The notes beneath the pieces were generated by a model. It had not been told where the DNA came from. It ran no database searches and saw only the letters and a program-made list of their open reading frames with translations. 64,000 nt of DNA from Bordetella genomosp. 8. GTDB lineage: Bacteria > Pseudomonadota > Gammaproteobacteria > Burkholderiales > Burkholderiaceae_B. The stretch covers positions 6,076,001 through 6,140,000 of the forward strand of contig NZ_CP021108.1 in NCBI RefSeq assembly GCF_002119685.1, read 5' to 3'. Every line of letters starts with the position of its first letter. The stretch's first letter is position 1. Below are positions 29,742-47,737 of the stretch, piece by piece. A program made the translations under genes and the position numbers.

Positions 29742-31196
29742 TCATGCGTCGCCAGTGTGACGGCGAATGACTTTTCCGGCGCGGGCACCGGTCGCCGAGC
29801 CATTACGCCAGGAAATGGTTCCGTTGACCATCACCATGTCGATGCCGGCAGCGGGCTGGATGGGATCGAGCCAAGTAGCGGTATCAGCCACGGTGGCAGG
29901 ATCGAAAACCGTGATATCGGCAAACATACCAGGGGCGAGCAGGCCGCGGTCGGACAGGCCGAAATTCAGTGCTGTCAGCCCCGTCATCTTATGGACCGCG
30001 GTTTCCAGCGAAAACAAGCCCAGATCACGGCTGTAGTGCCCCAATACCCTTGGGAATGTGCCCCAAAGCCGCGGATGGGGAGCGATGTCGTGCGGCAGGC
30101 CGTCCGATCCGATCATGGTCTGTGGAAACGCCAGTATTCTTTGCACGTCGCGCTCGTCCATCATGAAATAGATGGCGCCAGCGGGTTGCAGGGACTCCAC
30201 GGCGTGCTCGATCGACCAACCCATGGTTTTGGCGATGTCGTCCAGATCCCTGCCGACGAAATCGGGGTAGGGATCGGAGCGGGTAACAATGACCCGCGAC
30301 GCGCGACGAATATTCGCAAGGCGGAGCATGGATGACCCGGCGTTGTAGGGATAGCAGTCGAGGGAGACAGGTTGCCGTCTTATCGCCTGGGCAAGATAGC
30401 GCTGGGTTTCCTCCGAGCGGCCATGATTGGCACGGCCGGATAGCTTGTGGTGGGACACCACCAGCATCGCGTCGGCGGCGCGGCCAACGCAGCACGCTTC
30501 GTCTAGGGCGGGAATGATGTGCTCGCTTTCGTCGCGAATATGGCTGGCATAGACGGCGCCGTATCCGCGCGCGGCCGCAGCCAGGCGTTCGAGTTCGTCC
30601 TGCGTCGATTGTGCTGCTGGCGGATAATTCAGTCCCGTCGAAAAGCCGATGGCGCCACTCTCCAGGGCCTCTCGGAGCAAGGCCTTCATGGCCTCGATTT
30701 CGGGTTCGGTGGCGGCGCGGCCCACGGATGCCATGCAGGCCAATCGTAATGCGCTATGGCCTACCAGGCAGGCGGCATTCAGCGCCGGCGCGGTGGCGTC
30801 CACGGCATCCAGGTATGCGCCGAAGCTTCGATAGGAGAAATCCGCGGCCTCGCCCAGCAAGTCCATGGGCGCGGGAATGCACGATCCCACGGGTGCGATC
30901 CAGGGCGCCAGGCTCAGGCCGCAATTTCCAGTGACCACCGTAGTAACCCCTTGGCTAAGTTTCGCCGGCATGCCGGGATCGCAAAGCAGGTACCTGTCGT
31001 CATGGGTGTGCGCGTCGATGAATCCCGGCGCCACTACGCGCCCACTTACATCGATTTCAACCGCGGCCAAGCCGGCGCCAAAGTTTCCCAGGGCTGCTAT
31101 GCGTTGTCCATGGATGGCGACATCCAGCACCATGCGCTGACCACCGCTTCCGTCGATGACGGTTCCATTGCGCAAGATTAGATCGTAGGTTGGCAT
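29742..31196 (-). CDS. D-aminoacylase / N-acyl-D-amino-acid deacylase family amidohydrolase
   Basis: This 484-residue amidohydrolase begins with the family beta-sandwich MPTYDLILRNGTVIDGSG. The metal site is visible: H63-T-H65-D-D (FIDAHTHDD) and Cys92 in the GNCG motif, characteristic of D-aminoacylases, with further histidines in VGHSALR and YASHIRDE. Such enzymes free D-amino acids from N-acyl forms in the cytoplasm. It faces the ABC transporter convergently and is 8 bases downstream of a Bug binding protein gene, its probable operon partner. Confidence 0.88.
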   Translation of the reverse strand: MPTYDLILRNGTVIDGSGGQRMVLDVAIHGQRIAALGNFGAGLAAVEIDVSGRVVAPGFIDAHTHDDRYLLCDPGMPAKLSQGVTTVVTGNCGLSLAPWIAPVGSCIPAPMDLLGEAADFSYRSFGAYLDAVDATAPALNAACLVGHSALRLACMASVGRAATEPEIEAMKALLREALESGAIGFSTGLNYPPAAQSTQDELERLAAAARGYGAVYASHIRDESEHIIPALDEACCVGRAADAMLVVSHHKLSGRANHGRSEETQRYLAQAIRRQPVSLDCYPYNAGSSMLRLANIRRASRVIVTRSDPYPDFVGRDLDDIAKTMGWSIEHAVESLQPAGAIYFMMDERDVQRILAFPQTMIGSDGLPHDIAPHPRLWGTFPRVLGHYSRDLGLFSLETAVHKMTGLTALNFGLSDRGLLAPGMFADITVFDPATVADTATWLDPIQPAAGIDMVMVNGTISWRNGSATGARAGKVIRRHTGDA

Positions 31197-31204
31197 GGCG
31201 GCTC

Positions 31205-32197
31205 CTAGTCGGCGGTAATGCCCGCGTCGCGGATAATGCGGGCCCAGCGCGCGCGCTCGTCCTTGGCCCGGCTGAACAGGGCATCGGGACGATCGATCGT
31301 GGTTTCAAAGGACAGCGCGGCCAGGCGCTCTTTCAATGCCGGCGACTGCAGCGCCTGGTTGACCTCGGCGTTGAGCTGTTCGACGATGGCAGCCGGGGTG
31401 CCCGCTGGCGCGACCAGGCCTGCCCAGGCCTCGGTCTTGAATCCCGCGACGCCGGCCTCCTGTATCGTGGGCAGTGCGGGATAGGCCGGCGACCGGCGGT
31501 CTCCCGTGACGCCCAGGGCCTTGACCGCACCTCTATCGATCTGGGGCGCCATCGAAGTCAGGTTATCGAAGAGGATATCGATTCTGCCGCCGATCAAGTC
31601 CTGGGTTGCCTGCGCCGCGCCCTTGTAAGGTACATGCGTGATGTCGACACCGGCCAAGCGCTTGAGAAGTTCGATGCTCAGATGCCCAGTGCTGCCGTTG
31701 CCGGCTGACCCCGCGCTCAGGCGGCCAGGATGGCTTTTCGCATAGGCGATCAAGTCGCTCACATTGTTCATGGGCAGATCCTTGCGCACGACCAGGACGC
31801 TCTGCACCTTTCCCATCAGGGCGATCGGCGTGAGTTGTTTGTCGGCGTCATAGGGAAGTTTCGGATAAAGCGACTGGTTGATCGCCAACGTGACGACGTT
31901 CGCGTAGCCGATCGTATAACCGTCCGGCGTTGCATTGGTCACTTCCCGGGTACCGATCAATCCGCTGGCACCCGGCTTGTCATAGACGACGATGGCTTGC
32001 CCCATCGACTTCGACATTTCCGCGGTGATCAGGCGGCATAAGATATCGGCGGCGCTTCCCGCCGTGAAGGGAACAATGAGACTGATGGCGTGTGTCGGAT
32101 AACCGGCGGCGAGGCTTATTCCCTGATATCCCATCAATACAGGTAGCAGCGCGATGCCAATGCAATGTCGCAGCGTTGCGTTAATGAAGTTTGTCAT
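31205..32197 (-). CDS. Bug/TctC-family solute-binding protein 2
   Basis: This 330-residue periplasmic binding protein has a signal peptide (about residues 1-31, GISLAAG) and the family opening HAISLIVPFTAGSAADI. No TctAB partners are adjacent. It sits between the SelA-like and deacylase genes on the same strand, so the operon could couple uptake of one substrate with its hydrolysis. It shares only family-level features with the Bug protein at 9818. Confidence 0.9.
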   Translation of the reverse strand: MTNFINATLRHCIGIALLPVLMGYQGISLAAGYPTHAISLIVPFTAGSAADILCRLITAEMSKSMGQAIVVYDKPGASGLIGTREVTNATPDGYTIGYANVVTLAINQSLYPKLPYDADKQLTPIALMGKVQSVLVVRKDLPMNNVSDLIAYAKSHPGRLSAGSAGNGSTGHLSIELLKRLAGVDITHVPYKGAAQATQDLIGGRIDILFDNLTSMAPQIDRGAVKALGVTGDRRSPAYPALPTIQEAGVAGFKTEAWAGLVAPAGTPAAIVEQLNAEVNQALQSPALKERLAALSFETTIDRPDALFSRAKDERARWARIIRDAGITAD

Positions 32198-32251
32198 GAA
32201 GATCCAGCGGGTTGAACCCGGCGATCCAGGCCAGGCGGTAGAGTGGGACGC

Positions 32252-33391
32252 TCAAGAAAGCGGGTTGCGGCCCGCCGTACGGACGCCGTATGAGGTCATG
32301 GCCCGTTTGACGGCGGCCAGCAAAATCGCCTCTTCCTTGCTGTCGACGTGCGTAAGTTCCAGCGTGACAATGCCATCGCCTATGCGGCTACGGCCCACGG
32401 CGATACGCGGATAGCCATCGCGCAAGCTGTCCGCCGCCGCCAGCGCCGCCTCGCGGACGCCAAAGTCCAGATGTAGCCGAGGAAAGGGGCCGTGATCGTC
32501 ATCGGCCGACACCGTCGAGCGTCCTGCGAACAAAGATCCCATCGCGTTGGCGAAACGCTGTGCTCGCTCAATGTTCTCACCGCGCTGGGCGCCCAGGCGC
32601 AGCCAGTCGCGCTGCTCCAGCGCGGCCCAGGCTCCGAACAAGGCCTCTTTGGTCGGCTTCATGGCACGCCCTATACCGGCAAGATGCGCCTGCGCTGCCG
32701 TGATGGCCAGGCTTGATCCCACGAGCAGGCCGCAGGTGGGACCGGCGAGGTATTTCTGCAGGCTGAAGATGGTGAGGTCCGCCTTCGACAGTTCGTCTGT
32801 CTGGTCGAGGCGCCAGTCCTGCGCCGCGGCATCGACGATCAACCAAGCGTTTGCAGCCTTCGCATATCCAAAAAGCTGGTCGCGCGAGAGCCGCGCGGGT
32901 GTCAGCACCAGCGAAGAAGAGACGTAGACGATGGCACGCAATTGGCCGCGGCGAACCAGTTCGTCCATGGTCGCAATACGGTGTTCCGCCGAACCGCTGA
33001 GGATCGCCACCTGGCTGCCGCTAAGCCGCAATGCCTGGGTCACGGGTTGGCCGTAGTTGACGCAATGCTCTTCCTGTATAGCGATTACTCGTGTGTCATT
33101 GGATACGGGGAGTGTGGCGACCGCGGCGGCGTCGTCCCTGGTCAGGGCGCCTGCCGCGGCCAGGGTCAATGCGCCGGCCGCGCAATGACAGAAAATGGCG
33201 GACTCCGTCTTGCAGACCGCCTTGACGCGGTCGGCCACCACTCGGCTAAGTTCCGCGATGACGACGTGCCGCTGCAGACCGGAAGCGACGGCCTGGGCGA
33301 CCTCTGGGCTGGACCGCGATACGCCGAATGGCGTGGGCGTGCCCCAGGCGTTGATGACCGGGGTCAATTGCTCTTCAAGTTTTTCTATCAT
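32252..33391 (-). CDS. SelA-like PLP-dependent enzyme (fold type I)
   Basis: This 379-residue aspartate-aminotransferase-fold protein starts MIEKLEEQLTPVINAWGT. It resembles the SelA/DgaE group (seryl-tRNA selenium transferase-like, glucosaminate-6-phosphate ammonia-lyase-like). The candidate PLP lysine is Lys213 in FSLQKYLAGP, and Asp187 (LIVDAAAQDW) fits the pyridine-nitrogen contact. Bona fide SelA is longer, about 460 residues, and comes with selB and selC, which are absent, so selenocysteine synthesis is unlikely. With the deacylase it may process a D-amino acid. The reaction is unknown. Confidence 0.78.
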   Translation of the reverse strand: MIEKLEEQLTPVINAWGTPTPFGVSRSSPEVAQAVASGLQRHVVIAELSRVVADRVKAVCKTESAIFCHCAAGALTLAAAGALTRDDAAAVATLPVSNDTRVIAIQEEHCVNYGQPVTQALRLSGSQVAILSGSAEHRIATMDELVRRGQLRAIVYVSSSLVLTPARLSRDQLFGYAKAANAWLIVDAAAQDWRLDQTDELSKADLTIFSLQKYLAGPTCGLLVGSSLAITAAQAHLAGIGRAMKPTKEALFGAWAALEQRDWLRLGAQRGENIERAQRFANAMGSLFAGRSTVSADDDHGPFPRLHLDFGVREAALAAADSLRDGYPRIAVGRSRIGDGIVTLELTHVDSKEEAILLAAVKRAMTSYGVRTAGRNPLS

Positions 33392-33501
33392 TTGGCATTT
33401 CCATGGATTACCCAGTGTAGGAATGCCAAACTCGCCAGCCATCACTTGTCCGGATGGTCGCTATCCGGAAACGTGATGCCAGGCTCCCCGTATGGGCCTC
33501 G

Positions 33502-33963
33502 TCAGTCGAGCGCCAGCTTGTAACCCACATGCGAGGCAGAGAAGCCGAGTCGGTCGTAGAACCGGTGCGCGTCGGTGCGCTGCTTGTCGGTGGTCAGCTG
33601 GACCATACGGCAATTGGCTGCCCGGCACTTCTCTATCGCCCACTCGATCATGGCTTCGCCCAGCCTTGCGCCGCGTCGCTCGGAGGCGATACGCACGGCT
33701 TCGATCTGGCCGCGCCACGCGCCGCCCCGAGACAGCCCAGGAATATAGGTCAGTTGCAAGGTGCCTATGATTTCTCCGTTGTCCTCGGCCACCACCAGCA
33801 ATTGATTCGGATCCTGGGAGATTGCCTCAAATGCCGCCAAATAGGATGCGGACACGGTTTCTCCGGGCAACTCGCGCAATCTGCCCAGGGGATCATCGGC
33901 CAATAGCCTTATGATGGCGCCCAAATCGTCTCTGGTTGCGGGGCGGATGAGAGCCTGGCTCAT
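33502..33963 (-). CDS. GNAT-family N-acetyltransferase
   Basis: This 153-residue GCN5-related acetyltransferase has a typical acetyl-CoA binding segment (SERRGARLGEAMIEWAIEK, with the V/I-R-A-S and Arg/Gly pattern) and the C-terminal FYDRLGF. It lies between the LysR gene and the SelA-like gene on the same strand. A plausible task is acetylating an amino acid released by the deacylase, or detoxification. No substrate can be assigned. Confidence 0.88.
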   Translation of the reverse strand: MSQALIRPATRDDLGAIIRLLADDPLGRLRELPGETVSASYLAAFEAISQDPNQLLVVAEDNGEIIGTLQLTYIPGLSRGGAWRGQIEAVRIASERRGARLGEAMIEWAIEKCRAANCRMVQLTTDKQRTDAHRFYDRLGFSASHVGYKLALD

Positions 33964-33976
33964 AATGCATATCCTT

Positions 33977-34900
33977 TCATGAATCGACGGTGCGTCTTTT
34001 GAGTGAAGCGGCCGTGGCTTTGGTGAAATAATCGACGAAATCAGCCAGGATGGTTGATTGATGGCCGCCAGTTCGGGTCACCAGGACTGGATGCAGCCGG
34101 GGGAGCTGGTTCGCAAGAGGATGGAACTCGAATATCCCCGATTCGATTTCAGGCAGGAACACCGCTTTCGAAATGAATGTGAATCCGTGCCCCAGGTGCA
34201 ACACGGCTCTGAGAATTTCCGTGGAGCCCAGTTCCTGAAAAACCGGCATCTCGGCGGTCAGCCCCTCATCCTGGAAAAGCTGGCGAACGGACGCCTCGTA
34301 CAGTGCCCCTTTCTGCGTGGCATAAATAGGCATGCTGGCCAATTGGGCCATGACATCGGCATCGGATCGAGACAGCAGGCCGACCTTGAATACCCATCCC
34401 ATTTCGTCCACGAAGCGGGAATGGACATGGAGTGCGGAATCAACAGCGACCGCGGCGATGACGGCGCAGTCTAGCTGCTCTTCCCGCACTAGCGCACGCA
34501 ATTCGTCTGTGCTGCCCATCTTGACGGTGAGATGTACGCCGCGATTGGCCGAAAGAAAACCGGCGATCAGGTCGGGCATCAGGTGCGCTGCCGCCGTATG
34601 ATAGACGCCTACTCGCAGGGATGGCCGCGAAAATCCGGTGCTTGCCGCCTGGCGCTGAACCGCTTCGGCGATCTTCACGATTTGCTCGCAATAGGGAAGT
34701 AATACCTCGCCTGCCGCAGTCAATGCGACGCCGCGACTATGCCGGGAGAAAAGCTGCGCACCGAGTTGTTCTTCCAGTTGCTTGATGCGCGCGGTGACGT
34801 TCGACTGAGTCGTCGACAACTTGATCGCGGCCTTCGAGAGACTTTTTGCGTGCGCCACCTGCATAAAGTATCGGGCGAGCTGAGTTTCCAACAAGGGCAT
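33977..34900 (-). CDS. LysR-family transcriptional regulator 2
   Basis: This LysR regulator has its HTH in about residues 1-60 (SLSKAAIKLSTTQSNVTARIKQLEEQLG). The start is uncertain: the ATG at 34900 (MPLLETQLARYFMQ, 307 residues) gives family length, while in-frame starts at 34930 and a GTG at 34981 would add a non-conserved leader. It is the promoter-proximal gene of a minus-strand group LysR-GNAT-SelA-like-Bug-deacylase, so it may regulate its own operon. Confidence 0.88.
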   Translation of the reverse strand: MPLLETQLARYFMQVAHAKSLSKAAIKLSTTQSNVTARIKQLEEQLGAQLFSRHSRGVALTAAGEVLLPYCEQIVKIAEAVQRQAASTGFSRPSLRVGVYHTAAAHLMPDLIAGFLSANRGVHLTVKMGSTDELRALVREEQLDCAVIAAVAVDSALHVHSRFVDEMGWVFKVGLLSRSDADVMAQLASMPIYATQKGALYEASVRQLFQDEGLTAEMPVFQELGSTEILRAVLHLGHGFTFISKAVFLPEIESGIFEFHPLANQLPRLHPVLVTRTGGHQSTILADFVDYFTKATAASLKRRTVDS

Positions 34901-34981
34901 GACGGCGATCCAACGGTAGATGGATGACATTTCTTCACGTTGGCAAGTATCCGGTTTGTCTTCATCGTTGTGAAGTGGCAC

Positions 34982-35402
34982 CCGTGGTAGCTGCCTATGG
35001 AACGCTGGCCTTCACGCCGTACCGCTGAAACCGTGATTTCACTTTTGGTGCACTTCGACCAACGGCGTACCGCTTTTCTTTGTCGCAGTGACGGCCTGCC
35101 CCCCAGGCCGCGAGCACGGAAAGCAAAAACTGGATGGCGATCGCGACGACGCCGGCGTCGTGCACGGACAGGCGGTGGTGATTCCTCGCACCACGGATCT
35201 CTGAGGCCGGCCGGAACTGATTCGCGAATAGCGCCTCGCTGATGCGCCGGCGGAATATTCCCACGCAGCTGGGGAAGGCTCTGCGCTGCGGGATGCGCGC
35301 TGCGCCGACAGACCCACGCGATAGGCCCACATAGACTCGGCCTGTTCCCAGCAACCTTCCGCCGATTCTGGCGACGCGTATCGCCGGCTGGATGCGGGCG
35401 GC
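34982..35402. other. Non-coding region between LysR and the 570-residue gene
   Basis: About 420 bases have no gene I can support; the frames here are GC-driven shadows. It must contain the promoters of both divergent genes, but no clear -10/-35 pair is visible. Confidence 0.45.
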
Positions 35403-37115
35403 ATGGCGCCGCCGCGCATCCCGACGATGACAGACGTCCCAACCAGAAGTCGTGGCGCCGGTACCCCAGCGACACGCCAGCCCGCCCCCATCGGCAAGGT
35501 GGGTGACAAGCGCTTCACCGCCCAACCTGAATCCGGACACCGTACCGCTGCGCTGGCCGGCACCCAGGCCAAGAGCGTCCTGGGCGGTGTACGCCGCCTG
35601 CTGCGCACGGCGATGCACGGCTCGCTACCCCGTGCCGGCAATCCGCTGCGGCATGCACGGTTGAACCTGGACGCCGCCTACGAGTGCCTGCTGAAAACGC
35701 TGCTGGGTGGCGCGGAACCGCACGGGCCGCGCATGGCCTTCGCCCTGGCGGAGACCCTGGCGACGGAAGCTGCCTACGTCGCGGCGGGCGGCCGGCTGGC
35801 CTTGCCCCATTCGACCTACCCCAAGCCTGTTCCCACGACCGGGCCCCGGTCTGGATCCAGGTCCGGTTCCTCGTTCGTATCCGCGTCCGGTCCGCACACC
35901 GATCAACCGAACATGCCCTATGCGCCGCCGCTGGCGCCGTACGCCTTCACCGAACTGCTGCTGCTGCGCGAGTACCTGCCACGCGTGGCCATGTCGGGCC
36001 CCGACCGGATCGCGCCAGGTCCGTGCGGCCGCCTGACCATAGAACGGAGCTACAGCGCCGTCGATCGCGAGATTTCGCTGCGCGAGCAACCTTTCGTCGC
36101 CGTATTACAGGTGCTGGCCCAGGAAGGCATATCCCCTGAAGACCTGCAGGGTCCTCTGCGTACCCTGGCGATGGCGGTCAGCATGCGGGAACGGCGCGGG
36201 GAAAGCCCCATCCGCTTCCTGAGCGACCTGGCGGACAGCCGCAACAACGCCGAACTGGAAAATGCGGCGGCGGCGCTTGCATCGGCGCCGTTGCGCGTGC
36301 CCTTCGACACCGCCTCCATTCCAGGCACGCAGGGCAGGCTGACCCTTTCCGCCTACGACGGCGGGGTCAAGACCTGCGCCCGCGTCCTGAAGAACGCGCT
36401 GGACCAATGCATGCGTTCACGCCTGATCATCCGCGCCCGACTGATCCTGAAGCAAGGCGCCGAGGAAAGCCGTGCCACCTCCGACACATTGCGCAGCGTG
36501 TTCGACATGCTGTCGCAAGGCGTGGCCTCGATGAACGGCGATGCGCCGTGGACGCGCAGCCAGCGCGACGCCCAGGTCACCACATTGCTGGCGAAGGCCC
36601 TGGTCGGCGCGGACGGCCTGGATGTCCAGCGCTACGTCGCGGGCATGTCCGATGGCACGCTGCGTGTATTCGAACGGCACCTGCCCTTCCTGCCGGCGCC
36701 GCGCCGCAAGGCCGTACTGCAGATCATCGAACATGAACGCCGCCGGCGCGGCGATGGCGACCCCGGCGCACGGACCGGCGAACGATCCAGCGGGCATCTG
36801 TTTTCACGCACCATGGGGCGCGTCGGTATGCAGGCGACGCCCATACTCGCGCGGCTGTTCGCCCGCGTACAACTGGACCTGCGGCGCCAGGCCGCCACGG
36901 ACAACGCCGCCGCGGATCGCGAACCAGCGCCCTCTTCCGATGCGCTGACCCGGATGTCTTTCGACGTCACGGCCCGCAACAACGGCGATTACGAGGTCTC
37001 CGTGACCGCCAATCTCACCCCGCATCGCGGTGACGACCCCGTGTCGGTCATCTACAAGAGCCGCATCGCACCCGATTTCAAACCCCTGCATGGGTCGTTC
37101 CGCCAGACGCGCTGA
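35403..37115 (+). CDS. Uncharacterised 570-residue protein
   Basis: I do not recognise this family. There is no signal peptide and no membrane segment. Residues 1-55 are Pro/Thr/Arg-rich and probably disordered. A helical section (about 55-135) is followed by a Gly/Ser-rich linker (about 145-165). A long helical region rich in Leu, Arg and Ala covers about 175-475, and a short beta-like end reads SFDVTARNNGDYEVSVTANL. The start at 35403 is the first ATG; MTDVPTRSRG at 35427 is an alternative. Base use matches the GC-rich neighbours. The disordered N-terminus and lack of secretion signal would be compatible with a type III effector, but nothing in sequence proves it. Confidence 0.72.
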   Translation: MAPPRIPTMTDVPTRSRGAGTPATRQPAPIGKVGDKRFTAQPESGHRTAALAGTQAKSVLGGVRRLLRTAMHGSLPRAGNPLRHARLNLDAAYECLLKTLLGGAEPHGPRMAFALAETLATEAAYVAAGGRLALPHSTYPKPVPTTGPRSGSRSGSSFVSASGPHTDQPNMPYAPPLAPYAFTELLLLREYLPRVAMSGPDRIAPGPCGRLTIERSYSAVDREISLREQPFVAVLQVLAQEGISPEDLQGPLRTLAMAVSMRERRGESPIRFLSDLADSRNNAELENAAAALASAPLRVPFDTASIPGTQGRLTLSAYDGGVKTCARVLKNALDQCMRSRLIIRARLILKQGAEESRATSDTLRSVFDMLSQGVASMNGDAPWTRSQRDAQVTTLLAKALVGADGLDVQRYVAGMSDGTLRVFERHLPFLPAPRRKAVLQIIEHERRRRGDGDPGARTGERSSGHLFSRTMGRVGMQATPILARLFARVQLDLRRQAATDNAAADREPAPSSDALTRMSFDVTARNNGDYEVSVTANLTPHRGDDPVSVIYKSRIAPDFKPLHGSFRQTR

Positions 37116-37124
37116 CGGCCCATG

Positions 37125-37175
37125 CAAAAAAAAGCCCCGCAGGGCCGGACGATACGTCCTTTCCTGCGGGGCTTT
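37125..37175. terminator. Bidirectional terminator between the 570-residue gene and rpoC
   Basis: AAAGCCCCGCAGG (37131-37143) pairs with CCTGCGGGGCTTT (37163-37175), a 13-bp perfect stem. An A-run at 37126-37133 gives a T-run on the minus strand, ending the rpoBC transcript 29 bases past rpoC. On the plus strand the stem ends in three T's after the convergent gene. Confidence 0.88.
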
Positions 37176-37203
37176 ACTACTGCGGTGATGCGGACAGGCT
37201 GCC

Positions 37204-45563
<8,360 letters not shown>

Positions 45564-45682
45564 GAGCACTCCGACTCGAGGTTACTTGGGCCGTAAACCA
45601 CGGCCCGGGGTGATGCGACGCTGATACGACTCCAGGAAACCCCACTGAACCCCACTGCCAACTAGGGTTTCCTGGAAACGCA

Positions 45683-45719
45683 AAAGCCCGGGGACGGCAA
45701 ACTGCGCTGTCCCCGGGCA
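45683..45719 (-). terminator. rplL-rpoB attenuator
   Basis: GCCCGGGGAC (45687-45696) pairs exactly with GTCCCCGGGC (45710-45719), followed on the minus strand by TTTT (45683-45686). It stands between rplL and rpoB, exactly where E. coli has the partial attenuator that reduces rpoBC relative to rplJL. The short T-run fits partial read-through. A small repeat AACCCCACTG (45638-45647 and 45648-45657) lies just downstream. Confidence 0.8.
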
Positions 45720-45733
45720 ACTGGCAAAAGGTC

Positions 45734-46117
45734 TTACTTGACTTCGACCTTGGCGCCAGCTTCTTCCAGCTTCTTCTTCGCAGCTTCGGCGTCAGCCTTG
45801 GCGATGCCTTCCTTCACAGGCTTCGGCGCGCCGTCGACCAGATCCTTCGCTTCCTTCAGGCCCAGGCCCGTCAGTTCGCGAACGGCCTTGATGACGCTGA
45901 CCTTGTTTGCACCGGCTTCCGACAGGATGACGGTGAACTCGGTCTGCTCTTCAGCAGCAGCGGCGCCAGCGCCACCAGCGGCGGGGGCAGCCACGGCCAC
46001 GGCGGCGGCAGCAGCCGACACGCCAAACTTTTCTTCCATATCCTTGATCAGCTCGGACAGTTCGAGCACGGTCATGCCAGCGATGGCGTCAAGGATTTCA
46101 GCTTTGCTAAGTGCCAT
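45734..46117 (-). CDS. rplL: 50S ribosomal protein L7/L12
   Basis: L7/L12 forms the multi-copy GTPase stalk. The 127 residues have the N-terminal dimerisation part ([20 protein letters not shown]), an Ala/Gly hinge and the C-terminal domain ending VKVEVK-like. It is 77 bases after rplJ. Confidence 0.98.
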   Translation of the reverse strand: MALSKAEILDAIAGMTVLELSELIKDMEEKFGVSAAAAAVAVAAPAAGGAGAAAAEEQTEFTVILSEAGANKVSVIKAVRELTGLGLKEAKDLVDGAPKPVKEGIAKADAEAAKKKLEEAGAKVEVK

Positions 46118-46194
46118 TTTTCAAGAACTCCAGATTTTGGTAATGCCAGGTTCGGTGTCGCTTCGTCGACAACGATATTCCGTAAGGGCAGGCT

Positions 46195-46719
46195 TTACGC
46201 CGCGGCCTTCTGATCGCGCACGGCGGCGAGGCCACGGGCGAACTTGGTCGGAACTTCGTTGAGCGTACGTGCAAATTGCGCAATCGGGGCTTGCATGGTG
46301 CCCATCAACTTCGAGATCAACTCGTCGCGCGAAGGCAGCGTGGCCAGGGCCTTGACGCCTTCTTGGTTCAACAGGTTGTTGGGCAGCGAGCCCCCCTTGA
46401 TGACCAGCTTGTCGTTGGTTTTTGCGAAGTCGGAGAGCACCTTGGCCGGCGCGACCGGATCAGCGCTGATACCGTAGATCAGCGGACCGGTCAGCTGCTT
46501 GGACAACGACTCGAAAGCCGTGCCGTCCACAGCGCGACGAGCCAGCGTGTTCTTCAGAACACGCAGGTACACGCCCGATTGACGCGCAGTCTTGCGCAGT
46601 ACGGTGACAGAGGCGACGTCCAGACCACGGTACTCGGCGATAACAATCGATTGTGCCTTGGCGACTTGCGCCGAGACTTCCTCGATTACCACCGCTTTCT
46701 CTTGGCGATTGAGACTCAC
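46195..46719 (-). CDS. rplJ: 50S ribosomal protein L10
   Basis: L10 anchors the L7/L12 stalk and, with L7/L12, represses its own mRNA in many bacteria. The 174 residues start [19 protein letters not shown], with the rRNA-binding motif [17 protein letters not shown] and the stalk-binding C-terminal helix. Confidence 0.98.
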   Translation of the reverse strand: MSLNRQEKAVVIEEVSAQVAKAQSIVIAEYRGLDVASVTVLRKTARQSGVYLRVLKNTLARRAVDGTAFESLSKQLTGPLIYGISADPVAPAKVLSDFAKTNDKLVIKGGSLPNNLLNQEGVKALATLPSRDELISKLMGTMQAPIAQFARTLNEVPTKFARGLAAVRDQKAAA

Positions 46720-47030
46720 GGTTTGAACACTCCATCAAAAGACGCTTCAGGCGGGGGCCTGGAACGTCAACCGAATGCGGCGACCTGGTCGAGTTCTTAT
46801 AAAGAAATCTTCCATGGGACGCCGTCTACGCTGGATCCGAACCGTGCGGGCTTCGGGATTAAGCTCGCCGCCTGCGTTGGCGTCCTGCTTGCGAAGGACC
46901 CCGTTGCGAAACGGCTTGCTCCAGCGGTCTTTGACAGCAACGCCCGGATGGATCCGGACGCAGCCCAAAGTTCTGTAAAGCTTCCGGTACCAGGCCTTGT
47001 ACCCAAGGCCGGGGCCCGGTGAGCCGGCTA
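46720..47030 (-). promoter_or_regulatory. Long rplJ leader, candidate L10-L7/L12 autoregulatory region
   Basis: The 311 bases between rplA and rplJ hold no gene but several inverted repeats, for example GGCCTT (46993-46998) with AAGGCC (47005-47010), and CCGGAT (46944-46949) with ATCCGG (46952-46957). E. coli has an equally long leader here with a promoter and the L10 binding site. The exact L10 site was not modelled. Confidence 0.55.
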
Positions 47031-47735
47031 TCAGGCAGCCGGCGTCGTCAGCGAGGCGATTTCCACGCGCGCGCCGCCGCCCATCGTGGACGACACGGCC
47101 AGCTTGCGCAGATACACGCCCTTGGCGGCAGCGGGACGCGCCTTGTTCAGGGCATCGACCAGAGCGGCCAAGTTGGTTTGCAGCTGTTCCACGCCAAAGG
47201 AGGCGCGACCGATGGTGGCATGGACGATACCCGCCTTGTCCGTGCGGTATTGCACCTGGCCAGCCTTGGCGTTCTTGACCGCGGTGACCACGTCGGGCGT
47301 GACCGTGCCGACCTTGGGGTTCGGCATCAGGCCGCGCGGACCCAGGATCTGGCCCAGGGCGCCGACCACGCGCATGGTGTCGGGCGAGGCGATGACCACG
47401 TCGAAATCCATCTGGCCACCCTTGATGCGTTCGGCCAGGTCTTCCAGGCCGACGATGTCGGCGCCGGCGGCCTTGGCGGCCTCCGCCTTGTCGCCCTGGG
47501 CGAACACGGCGACGCGCACGCTCTTGCCGGTACCGGCGGGCAGCACCACGGAGCCACGGACCAGTTGGTCGGACTTCTTGGGATCGATGCCCAGCTGCAC
47601 GGCCACGTCGACGGACTCGTCAAACTTGGCGGCGGCGGTTTCCTTGATGAGGTTCAAGGCTTCGTTGACCGGGTACAGCTTGGTACGGTCGATCTTTTCG
47701 CGCAGTGCGATGGCGCGCTTGGACAGTTTTGCCAT
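47031..47735 (-). CDS. rplA: 50S ribosomal protein L1
   Basis: L1 forms the mobile stalk at the E site and represses the rplKA mRNA in E. coli. The 234 residues start [20 protein letters not shown] and contain the signature [16 protein letters not shown]. It is 2 bases after rplK. Confidence 0.98.
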   Translation of the reverse strand: MAKLSKRAIALREKIDRTKLYPVNEALNLIKETAAAKFDESVDVAVQLGIDPKKSDQLVRGSVVLPAGTGKSVRVAVFAQGDKAEAAKAAGADIVGLEDLAERIKGGQMDFDVVIASPDTMRVVGALGQILGPRGLMPNPKVGTVTPDVVTAVKNAKAGQVQYRTDKAGIVHATIGRASFGVEQLQTNLAALVDALNKARPAAAKGVYLRKLAVSSTMGGGARVEIASLTTPAA

Positions 47736-47737
47736 GA

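Noticed and set aside
32252-33391. Reading the SelA-like gene as genuine selenocysteine synthase
   Set aside because: It is about 80 residues short, and no selB, selC or selD is nearby. A distant PLP homologue is safer.
34982-35618. Minus-strand frames upstream of the LysR gene (for example 34995-35618)
   Set aside because: They overlap the 570-residue gene's 5' part, are Arg/Gly-rich and show no family similarity.
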